A stretch of DNA of 64,000 nt from Piscicola geometra (GCA_943735955.1 OX030967.1:5435083-5499082); one strand, 5' to 3'; numbered from the stretch's first letter, positions 1 to 13,992 are shown. The notes: generated by a model from the sequence alone, not told the origin. Program-made: numbers and translations.

Positions 1-3000
1 AAAATAGATAAAACTGAAAAAGATAAAACTAAAATAGATAAAACTGAAAAAGATAAAACCAAAATAGATAAAACTGAAAAAGATAAAACCAAAATAGATA
101 AAACTGAAAAAGATAAAACCAAAATAGATAAAACTGAAAAAGATAAAACTAAAATAGATAAAACTGAAAAAGATAAAACCAAAATAGATAAAACTGAAAA
201 AGATAAAACCAAAATAGATAAAACTGAAAAAGATAAAACCAAAATAGATAAAACTGAAAAAGATAAAACTAAAATAGATAAAACTGAAAAAGATAAAACC
301 AAAATAGATAAAACTGAAAAAGATAAAACTAAAATAGATAAAACTGAAAAAGATAAAACCAAAATAGATAAAACTGAAAAAGATAAAACCAAAATAGATA
401 AAACTGAAAAAGATAAAACCAAAATAGATAAAACTGAAAAAGATAAAACCAAAATAGATAAAACTGAAAAAGATAAAACCAAAATAGATAAAACTGAAAA
501 AGATAAAACCAAAATAGATAAAACTGAAAAAGATAAAACCAAAATAGATAAAACTGAAAAAGATAAAACCAAAATAGATAAAACTGAAAAAGATAAAACC
601 AAAATAGATAAAACTGAAAAAGATAAAACCAAAATAGATAAAACTGAAAAAGATAAAACCAAAATAGATAAAACTGAAAAAGATAAAACCAAAATAGATA
701 AAACTGAAAAAGATAAAACCAAAATAGATAAAACTGAAAAAGATAAAACCAAAATAGATAAAACTGAAAAAGATAAAACCAAAATAGATAAAACTGAAAA
801 AGATAAAACCAAAATAGATAAAACTGAAAAAGATAAAACCAAAATAGATAAAACTGAAAAAGATAAAACTAAAATAGATAAAACTGAAAAAGATAAAACC
901 AAAATAGATAAAACTGAAAAAGATAAAACCAAAATAGATAAAACTGAAAAAGATAAAACCAAAATAGATAAAACTGAAAAAGATAAAACCAAAATAGATA
1001 AAACTGAAAAAGATAAAACTAAAATAGATAAAACTGAAAAAGATAAAACCAAAATAGATAAAACTGAAAAAGATAAAACCAAAATAGATAAAACTGAAAA
1101 AGATAAAACTAAAATAGATAAAACTGAAAAAGATAAAACCAAAATAGATAAAACTGAAAAAGATAAAACCAAAATAGATAAAACTGAAAAAGATAAAACC
1201 AAAATAGATAAAACTGAAAAAGATAAAACTAAAATAGATAAAACTGAAAAAGATAAAACCAAAATAGATAAAACTGAAAAAGATAAAACCAAAATAGATA
1301 AAACTGAAAAAGATAAAACTAAAATAGATAAAACTGAAAAAGATAAAACCAAAATAGATAAAACTGAAAAAGATAAAACCAAAATAGATAAAACTGAAAA
1401 AGATAAAACTAAAATAGATAAAACTGAAAAAGATAAAACTAAAATAGATAAAACTGAAAAAGATAAAACCAAAATAGATAAAACTGAAAAAGATAAAACC
1501 AAAATAGATAAAACTGAAAAAGATAAAACCAAAATAGATAAAACTGAAAAAGATAAAACCAAAATAGATAAAACTGAAAAAGATAAAACCAAAATAGATA
1601 AAACTGAAAAAGATAAAACCAAAATAGATAAAACTGAAAAAGATAAAACTAAAATAGATAAAACTGAAAAAGATAAAACTAAAATAGATAAAACTGAAAA
1701 AGATAAAACCAAAATAGATAAAACTGAAAAAGATAAAACCAAAATAGATAAAACTGAAAAAGATAAAACTAAAATAGATAAAACTGAAAAAGATAAAACT
1801 AAAATAGATAAAACTGAAAAAGATAAAACCAAAATAGATAAAACTGAAAAAGATAAAACCAAAATAGATAAAACTGAAAAAGATAAAACCAAAATAGATA
1901 AAACTGAAAAAGATAAAACTAAAATAGATAAAACTGAAAAAGATAAAACCAAAATAGATAAAACTGAAAAAGATAAAACTAAAATAGATAAAACTGAAAA
2001 AGATAAAACCAAAATAGATAAAACTGAAAAAGATAAAACCAAAATAGATAAAACTGAAAAAGATAAAACCAAAATAGATAAAACTGAAAAAGATAAAACC
2101 AAAATAGATAAAACTGAAGAAGATAAAACCAAAATAGATAAAACTGAAAAAGATAAAACCAAAATAGATAAAACTGAAAAAGATAAAACCAAAATAGATA
2201 AAACTGAAAAAGATAAAACCAAAATAGATAAAACTGAAAAAGATAAAACCAAAATAGATAAAACTGAAAAAGATAAAACTAAAATAGATAAAACTGAAAA
2301 AGATAAAACCAAAATAGATAAAACTGAAAAAGATAAAACTAAAATAGATAAAACTGAAAAAGATAAAACCAAAATAGATAAAACTGAAAAAGATAAAACC
2401 AAAATAGATAAAACTGAAAAAGATAAAACCAAAATAGATAAAACTGAAAAAGATAAAACTAAAATAGATAAAACTGAAAAAGATAAAACCAAAATAGATA
2501 AAACTGAAAAAGATAAAACCAAAATAGATAAAACTGAAAAAGATAAAACCAAAATAGATAAAACTGAAAAAGATAAAACCAAAATAGATAAAACTGAAAA
2601 AGATAAAACCAAAATAGATAAAACTGAAAAAGATAAAACCAAAATAGATAAAACTGAAAAAGATAAAACCAAAATAGATAAAACTGAAAAAGATAAAACC
2701 AAAATAGATAAAACTGAAAAAGATAAAACTAAAATAGATAAAACTGAAAAAGATAAAACCAAAATAGATAAAACTGAAAAAGATAAAACCAAAATAGATA
2801 AAACTGAAAAAGATAAAACCAAAATAGATAAAACTGAAAAAGATAAAACTAAAATAGATAAAACTGAAAAAGATAAAACCAAAATAGATAAAACTGAAAA
2901 AGATAAAACCAAAATAGATAAAACTGAAAAAGATAAAACCAAAATAGATAAAACTGAAAAAGATAAAACTAAAATAGATAAAACTGAAAAAGATAAAACC

Positions 3001-6000
3001 AAAATAGATAAAACTGAAAAAGATAAAACCAAAATAGATAAAACTGAAAAAGATAAAACTAAAATAGATAAAACTGAAAAAGATAAAACCAAAATAGATA
3101 AAACTGAAAAAGATAAAACTAAAATAGATAAAACTGAAAAAGATAAAACTAAAATAGATAAAACTGAAAAAGATAAAACTAAAATAGATAAAACTGAAAA
3201 AGATAAAACCAAAATAGATAAAACTGAAAAAGATAAAACTAAAATAGATAAAACTGAAAAAGATAAAACCAAAATAGATAAAACTGAAAAAGATAAAACC
3301 AAAATAGATAAAACTGAAAAAGATAAAACCAAAATAGATAAAACTGAAAAAGATAAAACCAAAATAGATAAAACTGAAAAAGATAAAACCAAAATAGATA
3401 AAACTGAAAAAGATAAAACTAAAATAGATAAAACTGAAAAAGATAAAACCAAAATAGATAAAACTGAAAAAGATAAAACCAAAATAGATAAAACTGAAAA
3501 AGATAAAACTAAAATAGATAAAACTGAAAAAGATAAAACCAAAATAGATAAAACTGAAAAAGATAAAACCAAAATAGATAAAACTGAAAAAGATAAAACC
3601 AAAATAGATAAAACTGAAAAAGATAAAACCAAAATAGATAAAACTGAAAAAGATAAAACCAAAATAGATAAAACTGAAAAAGATAAAACCAAAATAGATA
3701 AAACTGAAAAAGATAAAACTAAAATAGATAAAACTGAAAAAGATAAAACCAAAATAGATAAAACTGAAAAAGATAAAACTAAAATAGATAAAACTGAAAA
3801 AGATAAAACCAAAATAGATAAAACTGAAAAAGATAAAACTAAAATAGATAAAACTGAAAAAGATAAAACCAAAATAGATAAAACTGAAAAAGATAAAACC
3901 AAAATAGATAAAACTGAAAAAGATAAAACTAAAATAGATAAAACTGAAAAAGATAAAACCAAAATAGATAAAACTGAAAAAGATAAAACTAAAATAGATA
4001 AAACTGAAAAAGATAAAACCAAAATAGATAAAACTGAAAAAGATAAAACCAAAATAGATAAAACTGAAAAAGATAAAACTAAAATAGATAAAACTGAAAA
4101 AGATAAAACCAAAATAGATAAAACTGAAAAAGATAAAACCAAAATAGATAAAACTGAAAAAGATAAAACCAAAATAGATAAAACTGAAAAAGATAAAACC
4201 AAAATAGATAAAACTGAAAAAGATAAAACCAAAATAGATAAAACTGAAAAAGATAAAACCAAAATAGATAAAACTGAAAAAGATAAAACTAAAATAGATA
4301 AAACTGAAAAAGATAAAACCAAAATAGATAAAACTGAAAAAGATAAAACCAAAATAGATAAAACTGAAAAAGATAAAACCAAAATAGATAAAACTGAAAA
4401 AGATAAAACCAAAATAGATAAAACTGAAAAAGATAAAACCAAAATAGATAAAACTGAAAAAGATAAAACTAAAATAGATAAAACTGAAAAAGATAAAACT
4501 AAAATAGATAAAACTGAAAAAGATAAAACCAAAATAGATAAAACTGAAAAAGATAAAACCAAAATAGATAAAACTGAAAAAGATAAAACCAAAATAGATA
4601 AAACTGAAAAAGATAAAACCAAAATAGATAAAACTGAAAAAGATAAAACCAAAATAGATAAAACTGAAAAAGATAAAACTAAAATAGATAAAACTGAAAA
4701 AGATAAAACCAAAATAGATAAAACTGAAAAAGATAAAACTAAAATAGATAAAACTGAAAAAGATAAAACCAAAATAGATAAAACTGAAAAAGATAAAACC
4801 AAAATAGATAAAACTGAAAAAGATAAAACTAAAATAGATAAAACTGAAAAAGATAAAACTAAAATAGATAAAACTGAAAAAGATAAAACCAAAATAGATA
4901 AAACTGAAAAAGATAAAACCAAAATAGATAAAACTGAAAAAGATAAAACCAAAATAGATAAAACTGAAAAAGATAAAACCAAAATAGATAAAACTGAAAA
5001 AGATAAAACTAAAATAGATAAAACTGAAAAAGATAAAACCAAAATAGATAAAACTGAAAAAGATAAAACCAAAATAGATAAAACTGAAAAAGATAAAACC
5101 AAAATAGATAAAACTGAAAAAGATAAAACCAAAATAGATAAAACTGAAAAAGATAAAACTAAAATAGATAAAACTGAAAAAGATAAAACCAAAATAGATA
5201 AAACTGAAAAAGATAAAACCAAAATAGATAAAACTGAAAAAGATAAAACTAAAATAGATAAAACTGAAAAAGATAAAACCAAAATAGATAAAACTGAAAA
5301 AGATAAAACTAAAATAGATAAAACTGAAAAAGATAAAACCAAAATAGATAAAACTGAAAAAGATAAAACCAAAATAGATAAAACTGAAAAAGATAAAACT
5401 AAAATAGATAAAACTGAAAAAGATAAAACTAAAATAGATAAAACTGAAGAAGATAAAACCAAAATAGATAAAACTGAAAAAGATAAAACCAAAATAGATA
5501 AAACTGAAAAAGATAAAACTAAAATAGATAAAACTGAAAAAGATAAAACCAAAATAGATAAAACTGAAAAAGATAAAACTAAAATAGATAAAACTGAAAA
5601 AGATAAAACCAAAATAGATAAAACTGAAAAAGATAAAACCAAAATAGATAAAACTGAAAAAGATAAAACCAAAATAGATAAAACTGAAAAAGATAAAACT
5701 AAAATAGATAAAACTGAAAAAGATAAAACCAAAATAGATAAAACTGAAAAAGATAAAACCAAAATAGATAAAACTGAAAAAGATAAAACTAAAATAGATA
5801 AAACTGAAAAAGATAAAACCAAAATAGATAAAACTGAAAAAGATAAAACCAAAATAGATAAAACTGAAAAAGATAAAACCAAAATAGATAAAACTGAAAA
5901 AGATAAAACCAAAATAGATAAAACTGAAAAAGATAAAACCAAAATAGATAAAACTGAAAAAGATAAAACTAAAATAGATAAAACTGAAAAAGATAAAACC

Positions 6001-7302
6001 AAAATAGATAAAACTGAAAAAGATAAAACCAAAATAGATAAAACTGAAAAAGATAAAACCAAAATAGATAAAACTGAAAAAGATAAAACTAAAATAGATA
6101 AAACTGAAAAAGATAAAACTAAAATAGATAAAACTGAAAAAGATAAAACCAAAATAGATAAAACTGAAAAAGATAAAACCAAAATAGATAAAACTGAAAA
6201 AGATAAAACCAAAATAGATAAAACTGAAAAAGATAAAACTAAAATAGATAAAACTGAAAAAGATAAAACCAAAATAGATAAAACTGAAAAAGATAAAACC
6301 AAAATAGATAAAACTGAAAAAGATAAAACCAAAATAGATAAAACTGAAAAAGATAAAACTAAAATAGATAAAACTGAAAAAGATAAAACCAAAATAGATA
6401 AAACTGAAAAAGATAAAACCAAAATAGATAAAACTGAAAAAGATAAAACCAAAATAGATAAAACTGAAAAAGATAAAACCAAAATAGATAAAACTGAAAA
6501 AGATAAAACCAAAATAGATAAAACTGAAAAAGATAAAACCAAAATAGATAAAACTGAAAAAGATAAAACTAAAATAGATAAAACTGAAAAAGATAAAACC
6601 AAAATAGATAAAACTGAAAAAGATAAAACCAAAATAGATAAAACTGAAAAAGATAAAACCAAAATAGATAAAACTGAAAAAGATAAAACCAAAATAGATA
6701 AAACTGAAAAAGATAAAACCAAAATAGATAAAACTGAAAAAGATAAAACCAAAATAGATAAAACTGAAAAAGATAAAACTAAAATAGATAAAACTGAAAA
6801 AGATAAAACCAAAATAGATAAAACTGAAAAAGATAAAACCAAAATAGATAAAACTGAAAAAGATAAAACTAAAATAGATAAAACTGAAAAAGATAAAACC
6901 AAAATAGATAAAACTGAAAAAGATAAAACCAAAATAGATAAAACTGAAAAAGATAAAACCAAAATAGATAAAACTGAAAAAGATAAAACTAAAATAGATA
7001 AAACTGAAAAAGATAAAACCAAAATAGATAAAACTGAAAAAGATAAAACCAAAATAGATAAAACTGAAAAAGATAAAACTAAAATAGATAAAACTGAAAA
7101 AGATAAAACTAAAATAGATAAAACTGAAAAAGATAAAACCAAAATAGATAAAACTGAAAAAGATAAAACCAAAATAGATAAAACTGAAAAAGATAAAACC
7201 AAAATAGATAAAACTGAAAAAGATAAAACCAAAATAGATAAAACTGAAAAAGATAAAACCAAAATAGATAAAACTGAAAAAGATAAAACCAAAATAGATA
7301 TA
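1..7302. repeat. 30-bp minisatellite, about 243 units
   Basis: The first 7.3 kb is a single tandem array with a 30-base period that starts before the window. Each unit is two related 15-base halves, one starting AAAATAGATAAAACT and the other GAAAAAGATAAAAC plus C or T. Units differ almost only at their last base (C or T). Two units carry one A to G change, at 2119 and 5449. The array ends at about 7302, a few bases from a splice donor of a minus-strand gene, so it is probably intronic. Because the period is a multiple of three, the plus strand stays open from base 1 to the TGA at 7315-7317, reading the decapeptide KIDKTEKDKT with no methionine. No other gene is visible here. Confidence 0.97.
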
Positions 7303-7308
7303 ACTCAC

Positions 7309-7411
7309 ATTCCTTGACTTCGTATTTCGGCTTCGGAGGCCCAGGGGGATATTGTAGCTCCACCAACTGCAGCAGACTCACGAGGAAAACGACAGCTGTC
7401 AGCCACTTCAT
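7309..7411 (-). CDS. Secreted protein exon 1 (paralogue of 7866-8324 gene), partial
   Basis: This is the first coding exon of a small secreted protein. The ATG is at 7411-7409. It encodes a hydrophobic signal peptide starting MKWLTAVVFLVSLLQ, then a Pro-rich stretch YPPGPPKPKYEVKE (34 codons). It ends in phase 1 at a strong donor, GAAT|GTGAGT. The neighbouring gene at 7866-8324 has the same signal-peptide pattern, the same leader DNA and the same phase-1 donor, so the two are tandem duplicates. The second exon is not in the window, because the intron runs into the minisatellite. I infer that the missing exon carries the Cys-rich domain seen in the paralogue. An upstream in-frame TTG exists but the ATG is preferred. 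Confidence 0.72.
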
Positions 7412-7476
7412 TGCAACGTTGAAATGCCTTTCGAACAAGAGGGCAAAGCTGACGATTCTCAGTCGAAACCCCAGTG

Positions 7477-7484
7477 CTTTTATG
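7477..7484 (-). promoter_or_regulatory. TATA box of the left secreted-protein gene
   Basis: CATAAAAG on the minus strand, about 66 bases before the ATG at 7411. The same element and the flanking block down to the ATG recur at the paralogue (8357-8364). The left copy has about 30 extra bases between TATA box and leader. Confidence 0.5.
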
Positions 7485-7746
7485 CCCTTTGCTGCTTACT
7501 CAGTCAATCGTTAGCGTTTCAGGGGATTAATCGTTCATTTCAAAAGAATTTGCATTTTCTATTTTGAATTCAACTCTAGTTTGAAGTTTGTGTTAGGCTA
7601 GCAAGAATTTTTACGTTTTAAGTCGAAACTTCAATACTTTACAAAGCGTCTGGCTTTCATTGAATTAATCAATTCTTGTGTAAATTTCGCTCCTCTTCAT
7701 TTGAAACCTCTTCAAAGCACAAAGTATTCAGCACAAGCTTGAAGAA

Positions 7747-7752
7747 TTTATT
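7747..7752 (-). terminator. Polyadenylation signal AATAAA
   Basis: AATAAA on the minus strand, about 115 bases after the stop codon of the PAN-like gene ending at 7866. Confidence 0.45.
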
Positions 7753-7865
7753 TGAAAATCAGAATAGAACAAAATTTTAAAATTCTATTTGATAATTTTA
7801 CTCAAAAAGTCAACTATTTATAGAGCAATCAAACTGGCACTGAGTCTCAAGTTCCACTGTAAAGT

Positions 7866-8324
7866 TCAGCAGTCTTTTCTCACAAAACGCAAGACACCTT
7901 CCTTCTTTTTCTCTTCCCCACCCTTGCCTTTGTGAACCCAACACGATTTAAAACCATTAGTGTTGAAGTCCACAGCCTGGCATTTGGCACATCCCAGCTT
8001 TATGCATTTCGCCATACAATCGGTTTCGTTTCGGCGCTTCAAGATTTTCGTCCACAGCATATAGTTCTCACCCCCCACCACATGAACATCTACCTTCTTA
8101 TCGAACTTTGTTTCCACTGAAAGTGTGGTTTAAGAATCAGGAAGATTATAGGGAAAGCAGCTGATTTTTAGTGTTTAAATCCAGATTAATCAAATCATGA
8201 AACTATCAGTGATTTATAATCAACAAAGACTAGTTGTCAAATGTACTTTACATGACTCTGTTGTATTCTGCGCCTCTGATTGCAGCAGACACACGAGGAG
8301 GACCAGAGCGAGCAGACAATTCAT
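7866..8324 (-). CDS. Small secreted PAN/apple-like protein (107 aa)
   Basis: Two exons: 8252-8324 and 7866-8116. The junction is TCAT|GTAAAG to TTTCAG|TGG, phase 1, and the model is a whole number of codons. Exon 1 is a signal peptide (MNCLLALVLLVCLLQSEA) with an N-glycosylation motif NTT just after it. Exon 2 is a compact domain whose CMAKC, GCAKCQAVDF and SCWVH segments resemble the cysteine spacing of PAN/apple modules (disulphide-rich domains that bind protein or carbohydrate). It ends in RKDC. The protein should be secreted; its ligand is unknown. It is a tandem paralogue of the gene at 7309-7411. Other small cysteine-rich folds remain possible. Confidence 0.72.
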
Positions 8325-8356
8325 TGCAACGTTGAAATGCCTTTCGAACAAGAGGG

Positions 8357-8364
8357 CTTTTATA
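8357..8364 (-). promoter_or_regulatory. TATA box of the PAN-like gene
   Basis: TATAAAAG on the minus strand, about 33 bases upstream of the ATG at 8324, implying a very short 5' leader. The leader between TATA box and ATG is nearly identical in the left paralogue. Confidence 0.6.
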
Positions 8365-8424
8365 TTCTTTGCTGCTTCCCCAATGAAGTAATCGTTCATT
8401 TCAAAAAAGGTTGCATCGTCCATT

Positions 8425-9648
<1,224 letters not shown>

Positions 9649-10449
9649 CTAAAATACCTTTCCCGCGCTTTCGGCTTGCGACTTGGCGATCGCTTCGATT
9701 ATCGCCTGCTCTTCTTCTTCCTCTTCCGTTCGGGGATGGTTGAGGCGGGCGTGGGCGGGTAATTCGCCTTCAGAGAGGAAAGGCGTCGAGGTTTGCGTCG
9801 TTCCGATGGTCAGACGGTTCAGTTTTAGGTCTATAATGCACTGTGGAGGGGGGTTGAGGGTGTGGTTGTAAGTGGTGGTGCTGGGTGGATTGTTGGTGGT
9901 GGTGTGGTGATGATGGTGGTGTGGGGTTTTCAACTCCCACCATCTTATCCTCCCCCCCTTCCCACCTATTTCATCTCCCTCCCCATCCCATCCCATTCCA
10001 TCCTGCTCCTCCCTATCCCATTCTACTTCATCATTCTCCCCATCCCATTCCCCTTCACCCTCCCCACTCATCCCATTCCCCTTCACCCTTCCCACTCATC
10101 CCATTCCACTTCACCCTCCCCATCCCATCCCATTCCCCTTCACCCTCCCCATCCCATCCCATTCCACTTCACCCTCCCCATCCCATCCCATTCCACTTCA
10201 CCCTCCCCATCCCATCCCATTCCACTTCACCCTCCCCATCCCATCCCATTTCACTTCACCCTCCCCACTCATCCCATCCCATTTCACTTCACCCTCCCCA
10301 CTCATCCCATCCCATTTCAAACCTGGTGTCGCTTGAGCATATCCAATCCCAGGAGCATATCCATTGGCTGGTCCTTGAGGATGGAGAGGTTGCATTGCAG
10401 AAATGTGTTGCCTATTTGCACCTGACCTTTTGGATGGACGGATGGATGA

Positions 10450-10481
<32 letters not shown>

Positions 10482-12752
10482 ATGGATGGACGGATGGATG
10501 GATGGATGGTTTGGTGTTCAAAAGAATAGATGGTTGCTCCTAATCTATCCCACACCACGTCCCCTTTCTTCTAAATTACCCCCTCCACCCCACCCTCATT
10601 TCCATCTCCCCCCCCCACTCACAAAGATGCACCCTGCCGATGATCACTTGCACACCCACCCCTTTCGCCACCCCCTTCCAGCGCGTGTCGACCAATCTCA
10701 TTATGTTGCATCTCTCCGCACACTCCTCACTCATGATCGTCATCTGAGCCCCTGGTAAAGGTGGCGGGGGGGGGAGTGGAGGGGGTGGTTTGGAGGGAGG
10801 GATTAGAGAGAGAAGGGAGGGATTGGAGAGAGAATGGATGGAGTGTGGATTGGAAGGGGATGATGAAGTTAGAAGTGTAGGATGCATTGGAACAAAGGGG
10901 GGCAAGGCAGGGTGAAATTGGAAGGTGTGAGGGGTAAAGTGGAAGCGGGTGGGTGTAACGGAATGAAATTGGAGGGGTAGGTGAGGTAGATGGTGGTGGG
11001 GGTTTAAGAGTTATGGGTGTCCATTTTTTGTCAATACCACCCTCCCCTTCTCCTTCCCCCACCCACCAGAGTCTACAAAAGCCTTGACTGGATGATGGTT
11101 GACAGTGCAGTCAATGTACAGCATACAAACCTGCCATTTTAAAATTTAAAAAATACATTTCTATTTCAATTTTATTTATAGATATAATAATAATATATTA
11201 TTTGTGAATTTCTACATTATCCTAAAACAAATTAGTTAAAAAATTCAATTTGAATTTCATTTATAGATTTAATAACAATTATTTTCTCATATTTTTATTT
11301 TTATTATTTAAAAAAATAAAAACACTTAAAAAGTGACCCACCTGACCAAAGCTCTCTGGTGCGTATTCAATGGCGGTTTCCATGTTTTGTTCTATGTTCT
11401 TGAGTCTGGGGGGTGGAAGGAGGTGGAGGGGTTGGATGAAGGGTGCATGGAGGGTGGTGAAAAGTATTTATCATAACTACCCTCTTCGTCAACAAATAGA
11501 TACAATTTCTCCTTCTTTTCCTCCATTAACCCTACCCATCTCCAGCTCCACCCACCCACCCATCCACACCTATTTTCATCCAACCGCACCCCACCCATCC
11601 AGCCCCACTCCCCCCATCCAACCCTATAATCTTCTGACCACAACCTTCCCATCGAAACCCACCACACCTGATCTCCTCGGCGATCCTACGTTGGGCATCC
11701 GAGTCGAAGGGATCGGCCATCGCGAGTTGCATCTTCTCCTCCTCTCTCCTCCTGCCCTCCCTCCTCTGCTCTGAGAGCACCTGTGTGAAGCGGCCTGTGG
11801 GTGGGAAGGGGGGGGTTAATGGGAGGAGAGGGGTTAATGTGGAAGGGTTTAGGGTAGATTGGGGGATAGTGGCTAAGGGAAGATTGGAGGAGGAAGATTG
11901 ATATAGATTGGATTTGGTGGACTGGGTGGTTTAGAGAATGGGGAAGTTGGATTTACAAAGGTTGGGATTAGAGATATTTCCTACAAAGTTTAGATTAACT
12001 TTTTTATACAGATTTGTTAAAAAAATAATAATTCAAATTCAAAACATCCCTTACCAATGTCTCCACTCAACAAGGCCTCAGCCAATGGGGGGTTGCGTTC
12101 CCTAAGTAGGGCAAGGTCATGCGGCGAGCTCAAAAGGAGGTCACGAAGGGTCACTGGGTCTTCCAGGTTGGTTGAGGTCGGAGTGGTGGTGGTGAGGGAT
12201 GAAGAGGATGGAGTTGGGATTGTCATGCTGCCGAAATCAATGAAGGGCGCTGTGGAGGGTTGATTGGGGTGATTAATTAATTAAATAATTTTAATTGGTT
12301 AGTGGTTATTTATTAATTATGAATTAATAACATTTTATGCAAGAATAATTAAGATTTAATAGAAGATTAATGATTGATTTGATTGATGTTTGTGGATGAT
12401 AATTTACCTCTATTTGTGGTGGGAGAAGTAGGAGTGGTGGTGTTTTGGAGAAGTAGTACATCTCCATGACGAATCTTGAAAGCAGATAATTTCTCTGAAA
12501 ACATCATTAAAAAATAAATTAATGCACATTTAAAAATGTAATAATAATTCATTGATCTTTTTGAAAGTTGTATAAAACTGGAAATTAACTTTTTTCATCT
12601 TTGAGAGTTACGCCATTGAATGAGATGGTGAACTTGTTGGCTGGCAAGCCGCTTTCGACTGAACAGAGAGCTTTCAGGGCTGCCAAATCAATTTCTGGAT
12701 TTACCTCAAAGTTAAAGAATTGATCCGACGGGGTAGTTACGGTTATGAGCAT
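9649..12752 (-). CDS. DDI: DDI1/DDI2 homologue, ubiquitin-directed aspartyl protease (374 aa)
   Basis: Nine exons: 12590-12752, 12408-12494, 12055-12249, 11668-11794, 11342-11405, 11067-11130, 10623-10751, 10323-10426, 9649-9840. All phases agree (1125 nt). Residues 1 to about 80 are ubiquitin-like ([11 protein letters not shown], then HGDVLLLQ). The DDI helical domain follows ([50 protein letters not shown]). The retroviral-type protease fold follows, with active site [18 protein letters not shown] (catalytic Asp about 232), then GRVHL, then [16 protein letters not shown]. The C-terminus [16 protein letters not shown] looks like a UIM; there is no UBA. DDI proteins are cytosolic shuttle proteases for polyubiquitylated substrates that activate NRF1-type factors. 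The length is close to the human proteins (about 400). The stop lies two codons beyond a possible GTATTT donor, so an alternative longer end cannot be excluded. Confidence 0.95.
9950..10320. repeat. CCCATCC/CACTTCACC imperfect tandem repeat
   Basis: A pyrimidine-rich tandem repeat inside the last DDI intron. Its spurious open frames are not genes. A separate (GGAT)n run lies at about 10433-10510 in the preceding intron. Confidence 0.9.
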
Positions 12753-13299
12753 ATTTTTATTGTGTAATTTAATCTTTCAAAACTGATTTTTTATTTAATT
12801 TTTTTAATGTTTTTTATTCTAAATATTTTTATTAGTGTTTACTTAAATGCCTACGAAATAAAAAGATTCACGTGCGAGAATAAGAGCTATTTACAATGAT
12901 GATGTTGGCAACATTATTCAAAAAAATGAAATAATACAATAAAGAATATTTAAAACATCTCTAAGTGTTCTTAAATACTGTTTTCTTAAAATATATATGT
13001 ATAGCGTTTTATAATTCGAAGCCTGTATCGAAACAGTCTTCTGATCATAATCTAATCAGTATTTTCACTAATTTGATCGAATTTATGTCAGAAAAAAGGT
13101 TGGTGGTCAAAAATAAATATAAGATCAGAGACAAATGGTAGCTCATCAAGCCATCATTCCCTTTAAACCCTAAAATCTACAAATCATCCATTCTTCATCC
13201 TACATCCATTTCTCTCCCACGATCCACCCATCATCTCTTTAACATTACCATCAAATTCACCCACACATTTGATCTTTTACTCGTATAAAAACTAAGTAC

Positions 13300-13992
13300 C
13301 AGTGTTATTTTCGTTTCATAAAATAATTATAGTTTTATTTCAGTTTCGTTTTGAAATTAATTATAGTTTCTATTTTCGTTTTGAAAATAATTAGTTTTTA
13401 TTTTCATTTTCGTTTTGAAAATAATTAAAGTTTTTATTTTCGTTTGAGTTTTGAAAACAATTATAGTTTGAAATATAATATCAAATTTACGATTAAAATA
13501 AAATAATTTAATTGACAAAGCAAAGCGGTAATAAAATAACGTTTTATAAATGGCGCTTCTTCTATAGAGCCCAAGATTAATGTTTATAACATAGACATAT
13601 ATTTGTTATCTAAATTATTCATTTGCATATTATGGTATATCATAAAAATTTACGATTAAAATAAGTGATAATTTGATTGACAAAGCGAAGCGGTAATAAA
13701 ATACCGTTTTATAAATGGCGCTACTTTCATAAAGCCCAAAGATAATGTTTATAACATAGACATATATTTGTTATCTAAATGATTCATTTGCATATTATGG
13801 TATATCATAAAAATTATTTAATTTTCATTTTGAAGATAATTATGTTTTTAATACAGTTTCGTTTTGGAAATAATTATAGATTTTATTTTCGCTTTCTTTT
13901 TGACAATTAATTTAGTTTTCATTTCCGTTTTTGTGAAACGATTATTCAGAAGTGTCATTTTCGTTTTAGTTTTCGATACGAAATTAACAGTG
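13300..13992. mobile_element. Non-autonomous hAT-type DNA transposon (MITE)
   Basis: The 693-bp element begins CAGTGTTATTTTCG and ends CGAAATTAACAGTG, imperfect terminal inverted repeats with the CAGTG ends typical of hAT elements. It is flanked by perfect 8-base direct repeats CTAAGTAC at 13292-13299 and 13993-14000, the hAT target-site length. Inside are two tandem copies of a block of about 160 bases (near 13490-13650 and 13651-13816), bracketed by short repeats of TTTTCGTTTTGAAAATAATT type. There is no transposase frame. It sits between DDI and the TBC gene. Confidence 0.85.

Noticed and set aside
1..7302. CRISPR-like or centromeric array
   Set aside because: There are no spacers, so not CRISPR. 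One AT-rich 30-base array beside genes is not enough to claim a centromere.
10623..11130. Endogenous retrovirus protease (DSG active site)
   Set aside because: The surrounding ubiquitin-like, helical and UIM-like parts and the exon structure make it a cellular DDI gene.
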